Assembly: GCA_903953065.1 (NCBI GenBank)
Contig: CAJBIG010000032.1
Location: forward strand, 1 to 6,679
Source: an uncultured Solirubrobacterales bacterium
Lineage (GTDB): Bacteria > Actinomycetota > Thermoleophilia > Solirubrobacterales > Solirubrobacteraceae
Length of the DNA stretch: 6,679 nt
Reading direction: 5' to 3'
The translations under genes were made by a program, and so were the position numbers. Under the pieces are notes generated by a model that was not told the DNA's origin, did no database searches, and saw only the letters and a list, made by a program, of their open reading frames with translations. This document shows positions 1-5,887 of the stretch, one piece after another; within the stretch, counting starts at the first letter, position 1; every line of letters starts with the position of its first letter.

Positions 1-174
1 AGCGTGGATCTTCTCGAGATCGCTCGCAGAGTGAGAAGGCCGAGCCGCGCGTAGTTCGGACGACGCGCTGGAAGACGCAATCGCCGCAGAGGCCAAAATT
101 TGGTCGGTTCATCGGCCAGCCATTATTACGGCCGTACCCTTCACGTTGCGGCCGATCGGCGCCGCCGACGCTCT
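1..174. other. Unassigned left edge / upstream region of the ABC operon
   Basis: No gene can be supported here. The + strand has a reading frame open from the window edge to a TAG at 52-54, which could be the last 17 codons of an upstream gene, but it is too short to recognise. The - strand has no stop codon between 100 and 1, so the start of a divergent gene cannot be excluded. No ATG or GTG is present on that strand there, only TTG codons. A TACCCT hexamer (135-140) fits TANNNT and would give a leader of about 28 nt before the ATG at 175, but I see no matching -35 element. A 10-bp perfect palindrome, GCCGATCGGC, lies at 151-160. It could be an operator but is also expected by chance in GC-rich DNA. 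Confidence 0.4.
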
Positions 175-1989
175 ATGACCACTCAGAACTCAGAAAAACT
201 CGCTCCGCCCGACTCCGGGATGACTACCTTCCTGCGGCTGCTCGGCTTCTTGCGCCCCTACCGGCGCAGCGTCGCCGCGTCGCTGAGCTTTGCGCTGCTC
301 GCGATGGTGATGACGGTTTCGATCCCTTGGCTGACCGGTCAGGCGATCAACCAGATTTACGAGGGCGACAAAGCCGATTTGAAGCTGCTCGGCGGTGCGG
401 TTCTGCTCGCCGGCATCCTGCGCGCGATCCTCACCGTAATCCGGCGGCTGGTCGCTGGGCGCGTCTCGCTCGGAGTTGAGTTCGATCTGCGCGCAAAGAT
501 CTACAGCCACCTTCAGTCGCTGGAACTCGCCTTCTTCGACCAGCAGCAGACGGGGCAGCTGATGTCACGGGCAACGGTCGACCTCCAAGCCGTTCGCTTC
601 TTCCTCGGCTACGGCCTCGTCTTCCTGATTCAGGCGCTGCTGACAATCGCTCTCGCGGCGATCGCGATGTTCCTGACCGACCCCTTGCTCGCGGCGTTGT
701 CGCTGGCGCCGGTTCCATTCGTGATCATCATCGCGTTCCGTTACGGCCGCCGGTCTCGACCCGCGCTCCAGGAGGTTCAGCAGCGGGTCGCCGAGCTAAC
801 GGCCGAAGTCGAAGAAAACATCGCTGGCGTACGCGTCGTAAAGGCGTTCGCGGCCGAAACGCGCCAGAAGCTCAGCTTTGACTACCGCGTCGGCCGCGTC
901 TTCGATCAGTCGATGGTCTCGACGCGGCTTGCCGCTTTCTACAGCCCGTTCATTGGCTTCCTGCCGCAGCTTGGCCTCGCCGCAGTGCTCTTCTTTGGTG
1001 GCCGTCAAGTGATCAACGGCGAGCTCAGCATCGGCGCCTTTTCGGCCTTCTACACCTACCTATTGATGCTGATCGCGCCGATGCGCACCTTCGGCATGAT
1101 GCTCGGGCTCTCGCAAAGGGCGACCGCCTCTGGCGGGCGCATCTTTCAGATCCTCGACCGCCAGCCTGAAGTTACGGCCGAGCCAGGCGCCGGGCCGCTG
1201 CCGGCCGGCGGTGGCCGTGTCCAGTTCGAGAATGTGACGCTGCGCTACCCCGGCGCATCTCGCGACGCGCTTGAAGGGATTGACCTCGATGTCCGCGCCG
1301 GCTTGACCGTGGCGCTGGTTGGTGGGACGGGATCAGGCAAGAGCTCTCTGGTTCAGCTGATTCCACGGCTTTACGACGCCACCGGCGGCCGCGTGCTCGT
1401 CGACGGCGTCGACGTTCGTGACGTAGATCCGGCCGCGCTGCGCAGCCAGATCGCGGTCGTCAACGACGACCCGTTCCTCTTCTCCGCCAGCGTGCGCGAC
1501 AATATCGCCTACGCCCGCCCCGACGCCAGCGACGACGACGTGCTCGCCGCGGCCGAGAGAGCTCAGGCATCCGGCTTCATCGAACGACTGCCGGACGGGT
1601 TCAGCACGATGGTTGGTGAACGCGGGCTCACTCTCTCCGGTGGCCAGCGGCAGCGACTGGCGATCGCCAGAGCGCTGCTCGCCGATCCGCGGATACTGAT
1701 CCTCGACGATGCCACATCGAGCGTCGACGCATCGACCGAGCAGCAGATCAAAGCCGCACTGCGCGAAGTGATGGCTGGGCGGACGACCTTCGTAATCGCC
1801 CACCGTCTCTCGACGATCGCACTAGCCGAGGAGATAGTGCTGCTTGAGAAAGGACAGCTCGTCGCCCACGGCGACCACGAACATCTGCTGGTCGAAAGCG
1901 ATCTTTATCGGCAGATAGTTGAGAAAGGACTGCCCGATCAGGTCTTCCTCACGCGCAAGCCGACCGAGAGCGAGGTCGCTGGGCTATGA
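175..1989 (+). CDS. ABC exporter half-transporter, degenerate-site subunit (TMD-NBD)
   Basis: Predicted inner-membrane half-transporter (604 aa) of the type IV/ABCB-like exporter family. It should dimerise with the product of the next gene and use ATP to export an unknown substrate. An N-terminal domain of about six membrane helices (about 33-53, 70-92, 143-165, 166-189, 257-277, 284-305) precedes the nucleotide-binding domain (about 347-590). In the latter I see an A-loop Tyr358, Walker A G383-S390 with Lys389, an intact LSGGQ signature at 487-491, Walker B with Asp511, and H-loop His543. Two key residues deviate: the catalytic Glu after Walker B is Asp512, and the Q-loop Gln is Asp431 (VVNDDPFLF where VPQEPFLF is usual). 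This marks it as the degenerate-site partner of a heterodimer. ATG 175 is chosen over an upstream TTG at 100, whose extra 25 residues look like Arg-rich read-through; ATG 220 is also possible. No Shine-Dalgarno is obvious. Its stop overlaps the next start as ATGA. Confidence 0.93.
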   Translation: MTTQNSEKLAPPDSGMTTFLRLLGFLRPYRRSVAASLSFALLAMVMTVSIPWLTGQAINQIYEGDKADLKLLGGAVLLAGILRAILTVIRRLVAGRVSLGVEFDLRAKIYSHLQSLELAFFDQQQTGQLMSRATVDLQAVRFFLGYGLVFLIQALLTIALAAIAMFLTDPLLAALSLAPVPFVIIIAFRYGRRSRPALQEVQQRVAELTAEVEENIAGVRVVKAFAAETRQKLSFDYRVGRVFDQSMVSTRLAAFYSPFIGFLPQLGLAAVLFFGGRQVINGELSIGAFSAFYTYLLMLIAPMRTFGMMLGLSQRATASGGRIFQILDRQPEVTAEPGAGPLPAGGGRVQFENVTLRYPGASRDALEGIDLDVRAGLTVALVGGTGSGKSSLVQLIPRLYDATGGRVLVDGVDVRDVDPAALRSQIAVVNDDPFLFSASVRDNIAYARPDASDDDVLAAAERAQASGFIERLPDGFSTMVGERGLTLSGGQRQRLAIARALLADPRILILDDATSSVDASTEQQIKAALREVMAGRTTFVIAHRLSTIALAEEIVLLEKGQLVAHGDHEHLLVESDLYRQIVEKGLPDQVFLTRKPTESEVAGL

Positions 1990-3830
1990 GCAAGAGCCAG
2001 CGCCAAGAGATGGGCTTGACGCGCCGCGAGGACGTTCGCCGACGACTTGAAGGAACGAGCGACCGAGGCCGCAAGCTGCGTGGCCTTGCGAGCCTGATGA
2101 GTCCCTACCGCGGACGCGTGATTTTGATGTCGATCGCGCTCGTTATCGGCGTTGCAGCGTCACTGGCGCCGGCTCCATTAGCCGCCAAGGCCATCGACGG
2201 CGGCATCATCCCCGGTGACCTGTCGGTGCTAAACCTCGTCGTCGCCGCATACCTCGTCAGCGTGCTGCTCGTGTGGGGCTGCTCCTACGCGCAGACCTTC
2301 CTCGTCGGCTGGGTTGGACAACGCGCACTGGCCGACCTGCGCCGACGCATATTCGAGCACCTCCAACAGATGCCGGTCGGGTTCTACGAGCGTCGCTCGG
2401 CCGGTGTGCTGATCAGCCGGATGACGAACGACGTTGACGCGCTCAACTCGCTCGTCACCGACACGATTGTCACGCTCTTTCAAGCGACGCTGACGTTGCT
2501 CGGTTCAATCGTGATTCTGTTGCTCCTCGATTGGCAGCTGGCTCTGCTCGTCTTCCTGATCTTCCCCGTGATGGCTATCGCCTCGTTGCTCTTCCGCATC
2601 GCCAGCGCCGACGCGTACAAACGCACGCGAGAGACGATCGGCTCGCTTACCGGCTACCTCCAAGAGACGCTCTCTGGCGTCCGCGTCGTCCGCGCCTTCG
2701 CGCAGGAGCCGGTTCACCGTGAACGCTTCCGCGACCTCAACGAGAACAACCGATCAGCAAACATGACGACCGTCAACCTCAACGCCGTCTACTTCCCCTC
2801 TGTCGAGCTGATCGCTGCCTTGGCGGTCGTGCTGGTGATCGCTTTCGGCGGGATGCAGGCGATCGACGGAGCGGTGGAGATCGGCGTGCTGGTTGGCTTC
2901 ATCGCCGCGCTCAACGGCTTCTTCGACCCGATCACTCAGCTCTCGCAGGTCTATACGACCTACCAATCCGGGATGGCGGCGCTCGACAAGATTTTTGAAT
3001 TGCTCGACACGCCGTCTGACCTCGTCGACGCCCCGGACGCGATCACGCTGCCCGCAGTTAAGGGAGCGATTGAGTTCAGTTCCGTCTCGTTTGCCTATCA
3101 GCCGCGCGTTGGCAGCGGCGAGGAGCCCGGCGAGACGAAGCTGGCGCTCGACGACGTCAGCGTCTCAATTGCGCCCGGCGAAACCGTCGCGCTGGTCGGC
3201 TCGACCGGCGCCGGCAAGTCGACCTTCGCGAAGCTGATCGCGCGCTTTTATGACCCGACCAGTGGCACCGTCAGCGTCGACGGCCACGACCTGCGATCAG
3301 TGACGATGCATTCGCTGCGCAGCCAAATGGGAATTGTTCCGCAGGAGGGCTACCTCTTCAGCGGCACGATTGCCGAAAACCTCGCCTTCGCGCGCCCCGA
3401 CGCGCCGCGTGAAGAGCTCGAGGACGCCGCCAAAGCTGTCGGCGCATGGCCGTTCATCGAATCGCTCGAAGACGGGCTCGACACCCAGATCGGCGAGCGC
3501 GGCGGAATGCTCTCGGCCGGTCAGCGCCAACTGATCGCCTTTGCGCGCGCGCTCGTCGCGGACCCTAGAATTCTAATTCTCGATGAAGCGACCTCAAACG
3601 TTGACATCCACTCCGAGCTCGCGATCGAAAAAGCATTGCGCCGTCTCCTGGCCGGGAGGACCTCGATCGTGATCGCGCACCGCCTCTCGACGATCCGCCA
3701 AGCCAGCCGAATCCTCGTGCTTGAAGGCGGCCGCATCGCCGAGCAGGGAACGCACGACGAACTGATCGCGCTCGGTGGCGTCTACTCCGACCTCTACTCC
3801 GACTGGGCAGCCCAGGCGGGCGCGGCATGA
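1986..3830 (+). CDS. ABC exporter half-transporter, catalytic-site subunit (TMD-NBD)
   Basis: Second half-transporter (614 aa), the probable obligate partner of the preceding gene product in the cytoplasmic membrane. Six predicted helices (about 45-68, 81-106, 160-180, 182-204, 270-288, 295-315) are followed by an ATP-binding domain from about 360. Motifs seen: A-loop Tyr371, Walker A G405-S412 with Lys411, Q-loop Gln453 in VPQEGYLF, Walker B Asp533 with catalytic Glu534, and H-loop His565. The signature is LSAGQ (509-513) instead of LSGGQ. Its own Walker motifs would therefore pair with the partner's good LSGGQ to make the hydrolytic site, while the partner's weak Walker B faces this degenerate signature. 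A short hydrophilic insertion (about 374-385, Gly/Glu-rich) separates the A-loop from the following strand. Its start shares ATGA with the previous stop, and its own stop shares ATGA with the FGE start, so translation of all three is probably coupled. The substrate cannot be inferred; lipid, peptide and drug exporters all use this fold. Confidence 0.94.
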   Translation: MSKSQRQEMGLTRREDVRRRLEGTSDRGRKLRGLASLMSPYRGRVILMSIALVIGVAASLAPAPLAAKAIDGGIIPGDLSVLNLVVAAYLVSVLLVWGCSYAQTFLVGWVGQRALADLRRRIFEHLQQMPVGFYERRSAGVLISRMTNDVDALNSLVTDTIVTLFQATLTLLGSIVILLLLDWQLALLVFLIFPVMAIASLLFRIASADAYKRTRETIGSLTGYLQETLSGVRVVRAFAQEPVHRERFRDLNENNRSANMTTVNLNAVYFPSVELIAALAVVLVIAFGGMQAIDGAVEIGVLVGFIAALNGFFDPITQLSQVYTTYQSGMAALDKIFELLDTPSDLVDAPDAITLPAVKGAIEFSSVSFAYQPRVGSGEEPGETKLALDDVSVSIAPGETVALVGSTGAGKSTFAKLIARFYDPTSGTVSVDGHDLRSVTMHSLRSQMGIVPQEGYLFSGTIAENLAFARPDAPREELEDAAKAVGAWPFIESLEDGLDTQIGERGGMLSAGQRQLIAFARALVADPRILILDEATSNVDIHSELAIEKALRRLLAGRTSIVIAHRLSTIRQASRILVLEGGRIAEQGTHDELIALGGVYSDLYSDWAAQAGAA

Positions 3831-4693
3831 GCGGCGCGGCAATCGAATGGGTTGATCTGCACGGAGGCCGCTTCAAGATGGGCAACCCGCGAGGCGACGG
3901 CTACCCGCAGGACGGCGAGATGCCGGTTCACGAAGTTTCGCTCACGCCATTCGCGATCGCTGCCACGACGGTCACCAACAGTCAGTTCGCAAGCTTCGTA
4001 GAGGAGACCGATTACACGACGGAAGCTGAAGAGTTCGGATGGTCATTTGTCTTTGCGATGTTTCTGCCTGAAGATTTCGAACCGACTCGGGCAGTCCAGC
4101 GCGCCGAATGGTGGCGCCAGGTCAACGGCGCCGATTGGCGCCACCCTGAAGGGCCTCAAAGCGACATTGCCGATCGCGGCGACCACCCGGTGGTCCAGAT
4201 CAGCTGGAACGACGCAGCCGCTTTCTGCGGCTGGGCCGGGGCGCGGCTGCCGACCGAAGCCGAGTGGGAATACGCGGCGCGCGGCGGCCTTGACGGGATG
4301 GCATTCCCGTGGGGAAACGCTCTTGAACCGGATGGCAAACACCTCATGAACGTGTTCCAAGGCGAATTTCCTACCGGCAACACATGCGCCGACGGCTTCG
4401 CCGGCACATCGCCTGTAAAAGCCTTTCCCGCCAACGGATACGGCCTCTACGAGATGACTGGCAACGTCTGGGAGATGTGCTCGGACTCCTACAGCGCCAG
4501 CTCCTACGAGCTCAGCGACGAGGTCGACCCGCGCGGACCTGATTTGCCTGATGACGCTCCCCGCGTGCAGCGTGGTGGTTCGTACCTCTGCCACGCCTCG
4601 TACTGCAAGCGCTACCGCGTCGACGCCCGCAGCCACAACACGCCAGAGAGCTGCGCCGGAAACCTCGGCCTGCGTGTTGTACGAAACGACTAG
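3827..4693 (+). CDS. Formylglycine-generating enzyme (sulfatase-modifying factor, FGE/SUMF1 family)
   Basis: A 288-aa single-domain protein that should oxidise the Cys of a CxPxR motif in type I sulfatases to Cα-formylglycine, using O2 and copper. It looks like a true FGE rather than a generic FGE-fold protein. The C-terminal block GGSYLCHASYCKRYR contains both catalytic/copper-ligand cysteines (Cys255, Cys260) with the neighbouring Ser252, His256 and Tyr259, followed by ARSHNTPES. From memory of human SUMF1, several other stretches match it closely: TEAEEFGWSFVF (64-75), the tryptophan pair at 95-96, WRHPEGP (104-110), WNDAAAFCGWAGARLPTEAEWEYAARGG (127-154) and the GEFPTGNT region (179-186). 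No signal peptide is evident, so it acts in the cytoplasm, as expected for bacterial FGE. One oddity is that the usual WEW..DWW motif reads WEMCSDSY (215-222). ATG 3827 overlaps the upstream stop as ATGA, which fixes the start. No sulfatase is visible in the window. Confidence 0.93.
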   Translation: MSGAAIEWVDLHGGRFKMGNPRGDGYPQDGEMPVHEVSLTPFAIAATTVTNSQFASFVEETDYTTEAEEFGWSFVFAMFLPEDFEPTRAVQRAEWWRQVNGADWRHPEGPQSDIADRGDHPVVQISWNDAAAFCGWAGARLPTEAEWEYAARGGLDGMAFPWGNALEPDGKHLMNVFQGEFPTGNTCADGFAGTSPVKAFPANGYGLYEMTGNVWEMCSDSYSASSYELSDEVDPRGPDLPDDAPRVQRGGSYLCHASYCKRYRVDARSHNTPESCAGNLGLRVVRND

Positions 4694-4706
4694 CGCCAGT
4701 TAGTCT
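4677..4706 (+). promoter_or_regulatory. Putative leaderless promoter of the MOSC gene
   Basis: TAGTCT (4701-4706) fits the TANNNT -10 consensus and ends 6 nt before the ATG at 4713, so transcription would begin at the A of the start codon. A weak -35 (TTGTAC, 4677-4682; only TTG matches) lies 18 nt upstream, inside the end of the FGE gene. The geometry is identical to that upstream of the RidA gene. The absence of any Shine-Dalgarno before 4713 supports leaderless initiation. Confidence 0.55.
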
Positions 4707-4712
4707 GCGGCG

Positions 4713-5165
4713 ATGCCAGATCAGCCTGCGGGGCGAATAGAAGCGATCTACATCACCGCCGTCTCAGAAGCTCCGATGGTTTCGCTCGAGCGTGTAGAGG
4801 CGATCACCGGCTGCGGCCTCGAAGGGGACCGCTACTGCATCGACGAGCCGGGAGAGAAGAGCTTCGAAAACCTGACGCTGATCGAACGAGAGGCATACGA
4901 CCACCTTGCGACGATTGACCTTGAGCTGCCGACCAACGCCCTGCGCCGAAACCTGCTGACCAGCGGCATTGAGCTGAATCCGCTGCTGGGCAAGGAGTTC
5001 ATGGTCGGAGAGGTGCGCTGTCTTGGCACCGAACTGGCCGATCCCTGCAACTACATCCAGGGGCGCACCCTGCCCGGCGTCCTGAAGGCGATGGTCGGCC
5101 GCGGTGGCTTGCGCTGCCAGATTCTCGAAGGCGGCGTCATCTCGGTCGGCGACACCGTTCGCTGA
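4713..5165 (+). CDS. MOSC domain-containing protein
   Basis: A 150-aa stand-alone MOSC domain (named for the molybdenum cofactor sulfurase C-terminus), a fold proposed to bind sulfur or the molybdenum cofactor through a conserved cysteine. Diagnostic features are the N-terminal strand AIYIT followed by APM, GLEGDRY (35-41), the RRNLLTSGIELNPLLGKEF segment (78-96) and Cys112 in LADPCNYIQ. The domain fills the whole protein with no extra domain, so it resembles the small bacterial MOSC proteins of unknown substrate rather than full Moco sulfurases or the YiiM/YcbX enzymes. It is probably cytoplasmic. The ATG at 4713 gives the N-terminus expected for the family. The gene starts 19 nt after the FGE stop but appears to have its own leaderless promoter. 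A link to the sulfur-related FGE upstream is tempting but only inference. Confidence 0.88.
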   Translation: MPDQPAGRIEAIYITAVSEAPMVSLERVEAITGCGLEGDRYCIDEPGEKSFENLTLIEREAYDHLATIDLELPTNALRRNLLTSGIELNPLLGKEFMVGEVRCLGTELADPCNYIQGRTLPGVLKAMVGRGGLRCQILEGGVISVGDTVR

Positions 5166-5176
5166 GCGCGTAGGAT
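5149..5176 (+). promoter_or_regulatory. Putative leaderless promoter of the RidA-family gene
   Basis: TAGGAT (5171-5176) fits TANNNT and ends exactly 6 nt before the ATG at 5183. GCGACA (5149-5154), matching four of six bases of TTGACA, sits 16 nt upstream within the end of the MOSC gene. No Shine-Dalgarno precedes the ATG. This is the best-looking of the three leaderless promoters because both hexamers are recognisable. Confidence 0.6.
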
Positions 5177-5182
5177 CCACAG

Positions 5183-5590
5183 ATGTCAGAGAACGCTCCA
5201 ATCGCCGCCAGCCCCAACCTTCCCTGGACCGAGGGCCTGACCTACAACCAGGCCGTCAAAGCGGGTGACCTCGTCTTCACGGCCGGACAGGGCGGCTTCA
5301 AAGCCGATGGTTCGCTCGATGACGATTTTGAATCGCAGGCGCGCCAAGCGCTCGCCAACGTTGAAGCGGCGCTCGCGGTCTTCGGCGCCAACCTGCAGAG
5401 CGCAGTCAAGCTGACCGTCTTTCTCGTCAGCGCCGACGATTACGGCAAGTTCAAGGAGCTGCGCGAAGAACTCTTTGACGAGCCGTACCCGGCATCGACA
5501 TTGCTGCTTGGCACCCCCGTATTTCCTGAAATGCTGATCGAAGTCGAGGCCGTCGCCTCGCTCGCCGGGCCGCGCAGACAACCCAGCTAG
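5183..5590 (+). CDS. RidA/YjgF/UK114 family protein lacking the catalytic arginine
   Basis: A 135-aa cytoplasmic protein of the trimeric RidA (YjgF/YER057c/UK114) family. Family features are VFTAGQGGF (31-39), QARQALANVEAAL (52-64), VKLTVFLV (75-82) and the C-terminal IEVEAVA (119-125). Archetypal RidA hydrolyses reactive 2-aminoacrylate released by PLP enzymes using Arg105. By gap-free alignment to the remembered E. coli sequence between its PARSC and IEIEA blocks, this protein has Ser105 (PAST), while the Glu120 position is kept. It is therefore unlikely to be a canonical enamine/imine deaminase and better fits one of the Arg-less Rid subfamilies, whose roles are mostly unknown. The start ATG at 5183 is fixed by the TANNNT element 6 nt before it. 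The gene ends in a TAG that overlaps the TAG of the convergent SemiSWEET gene. Confidence 0.9.
   Translation: MSENAPIAASPNLPWTEGLTYNQAVKAGDLVFTAGQGGFKADGSLDDDFESQARQALANVEAALAVFGANLQSAVKLTVFLVSADDYGKFKELREELFDEPYPASTLLLGTPVFPEMLIEVEAVASLAGPRRQPS
5587..5590. other. CTAG: shared overlapping stop codons of convergent genes
   Basis: The palindrome CTAG carries the TAG stop of the + strand RidA-family gene (5588-5590) and the TAG stop of the - strand SemiSWEET gene (5589-5587). The two genes therefore meet tail to tail with a 4-bp overlap and no intergenic space. Any terminator for either transcript must lie within the other gene's coding sequence. I see no hairpin with a U-tract nearby. Confidence 0.9.
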
Positions 5591-5874
5591 CGGACTTCGC
5601 CGGCCTCGCCGTTGCGCCAGTAGTGGCTGACGGCGATCGCCGTCGTGCAGGCGATGACACCGACCGTGTTGGCGACCATCATCGCGAGATTGCCAAGCGC
5701 AACCCCGTAGGCGAGCCATGCGGCGCCGCCAATCCAAAGTAGGCCGAGGAACGGCATGCTGACGTCGGCCGAGCTGCGACGCTGATGCGCGCGCCACGCC
5801 TGAAGCAGCGGGCTTGCTCCCATAAAGATGCCGAGCGAACCGGCGATGACGGCGAGCGTTGCGGTGATGTTCAT
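5587..5874 (-). CDS. SemiSWEET-type PQ-loop transporter (MtN3/saliva family)
   Basis: A 95-aa integral membrane protein with three predicted helices (about 3-25, 40-60, 63-84), the size and topology of bacterial SemiSWEETs, which dimerise to pass sugars across the cytoplasmic membrane. Family hallmarks are the first-helix SPLLQAWR segment (21-28), a basic loop ending in DVSM (37-40), WLAYGVALGN (53-62) and the pore-lining Asn in VANTVGV (67-73, Asn69). The usual PQ motif (SPLPQ) reads SPLLQ, so the Pro immediately before Gln25 is Leu. The substrate is unknown; sugar is only the family default. ATG 5874 is preferred over an in-frame ATG at 5907, because the latter lies inside the upstream gene, adds 11 non-conserved residues, and sits upstream of a TAGCCT promoter element 7 nt before 5874. 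It follows the amidotransferase gene by 10 nt. Confidence 0.85.
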   Translation of the reverse strand: MNITATLAVIAGSLGIFMGASPLLQAWRAHQRRSSADVSMPFLGLLWIGGAAWLAYGVALGNLAMMVANTVGVIACTTAIAVSHYWRNGEAGEVR

Positions 5875-5881
5875 AGAGCGC

Positions 5882-5887
5882 AGGCTA
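5882..5887 (-). promoter_or_regulatory. Putative leaderless promoter -10 of the SemiSWEET gene
   Basis: On the - strand TAGCCT (5887 down to 5882) fits TANNNT and ends 7 nt before the ATG at 5874. Its first three bases are also the TAG stop codon of the upstream amidotransferase gene. A -35 is weak: CTGATT, with an 18-nt spacer, matches three of six bases. The spacing closely resembles the elements before 4713 and 5183. Confidence 0.5.

Noticed and set aside
151..160. Palindrome GCCGATCGGC as an operator for the ABC operon
   Set aside because: A 10-bp perfect palindrome is expected several times by chance in a window this size; there is no second copy and no regulator nearby.
100..174. 25-codon N-terminal extension of the first ABC subunit from a TTG
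   Set aside because: The added residues are Arg-rich and non-conserved, with no promoter or ribosome site at the right distance; ATG 175 is simpler.
4043..4636. About 197-codon - strand reading frame opposite the FGE gene
   Set aside because: It is a mirror frame of a strongly conserved enzyme, with no domain of its own.
5545..5560. Hairpin CGAGGC-CGTC-GCCTCG near the end of the RidA gene as a terminator
   Set aside because: The 6-bp stem is short, lies in conserved coding sequence and has no U-tract; such stems occur by chance in this composition.
3827..5590. FGE, MOSC and RidA as one dedicated sulfur-metabolism module
   Set aside because: MOSC and RidA appear to have their own promoters, no sulfatase or sulfur-transfer partner is present, and the link rests only on adjacency.
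5186..5797. About 200-codon - strand reading frame spanning the RidA and SemiSWEET genes
   Set aside because: It overlaps two well-supported genes, is rich in Arg, and shows no family motif.
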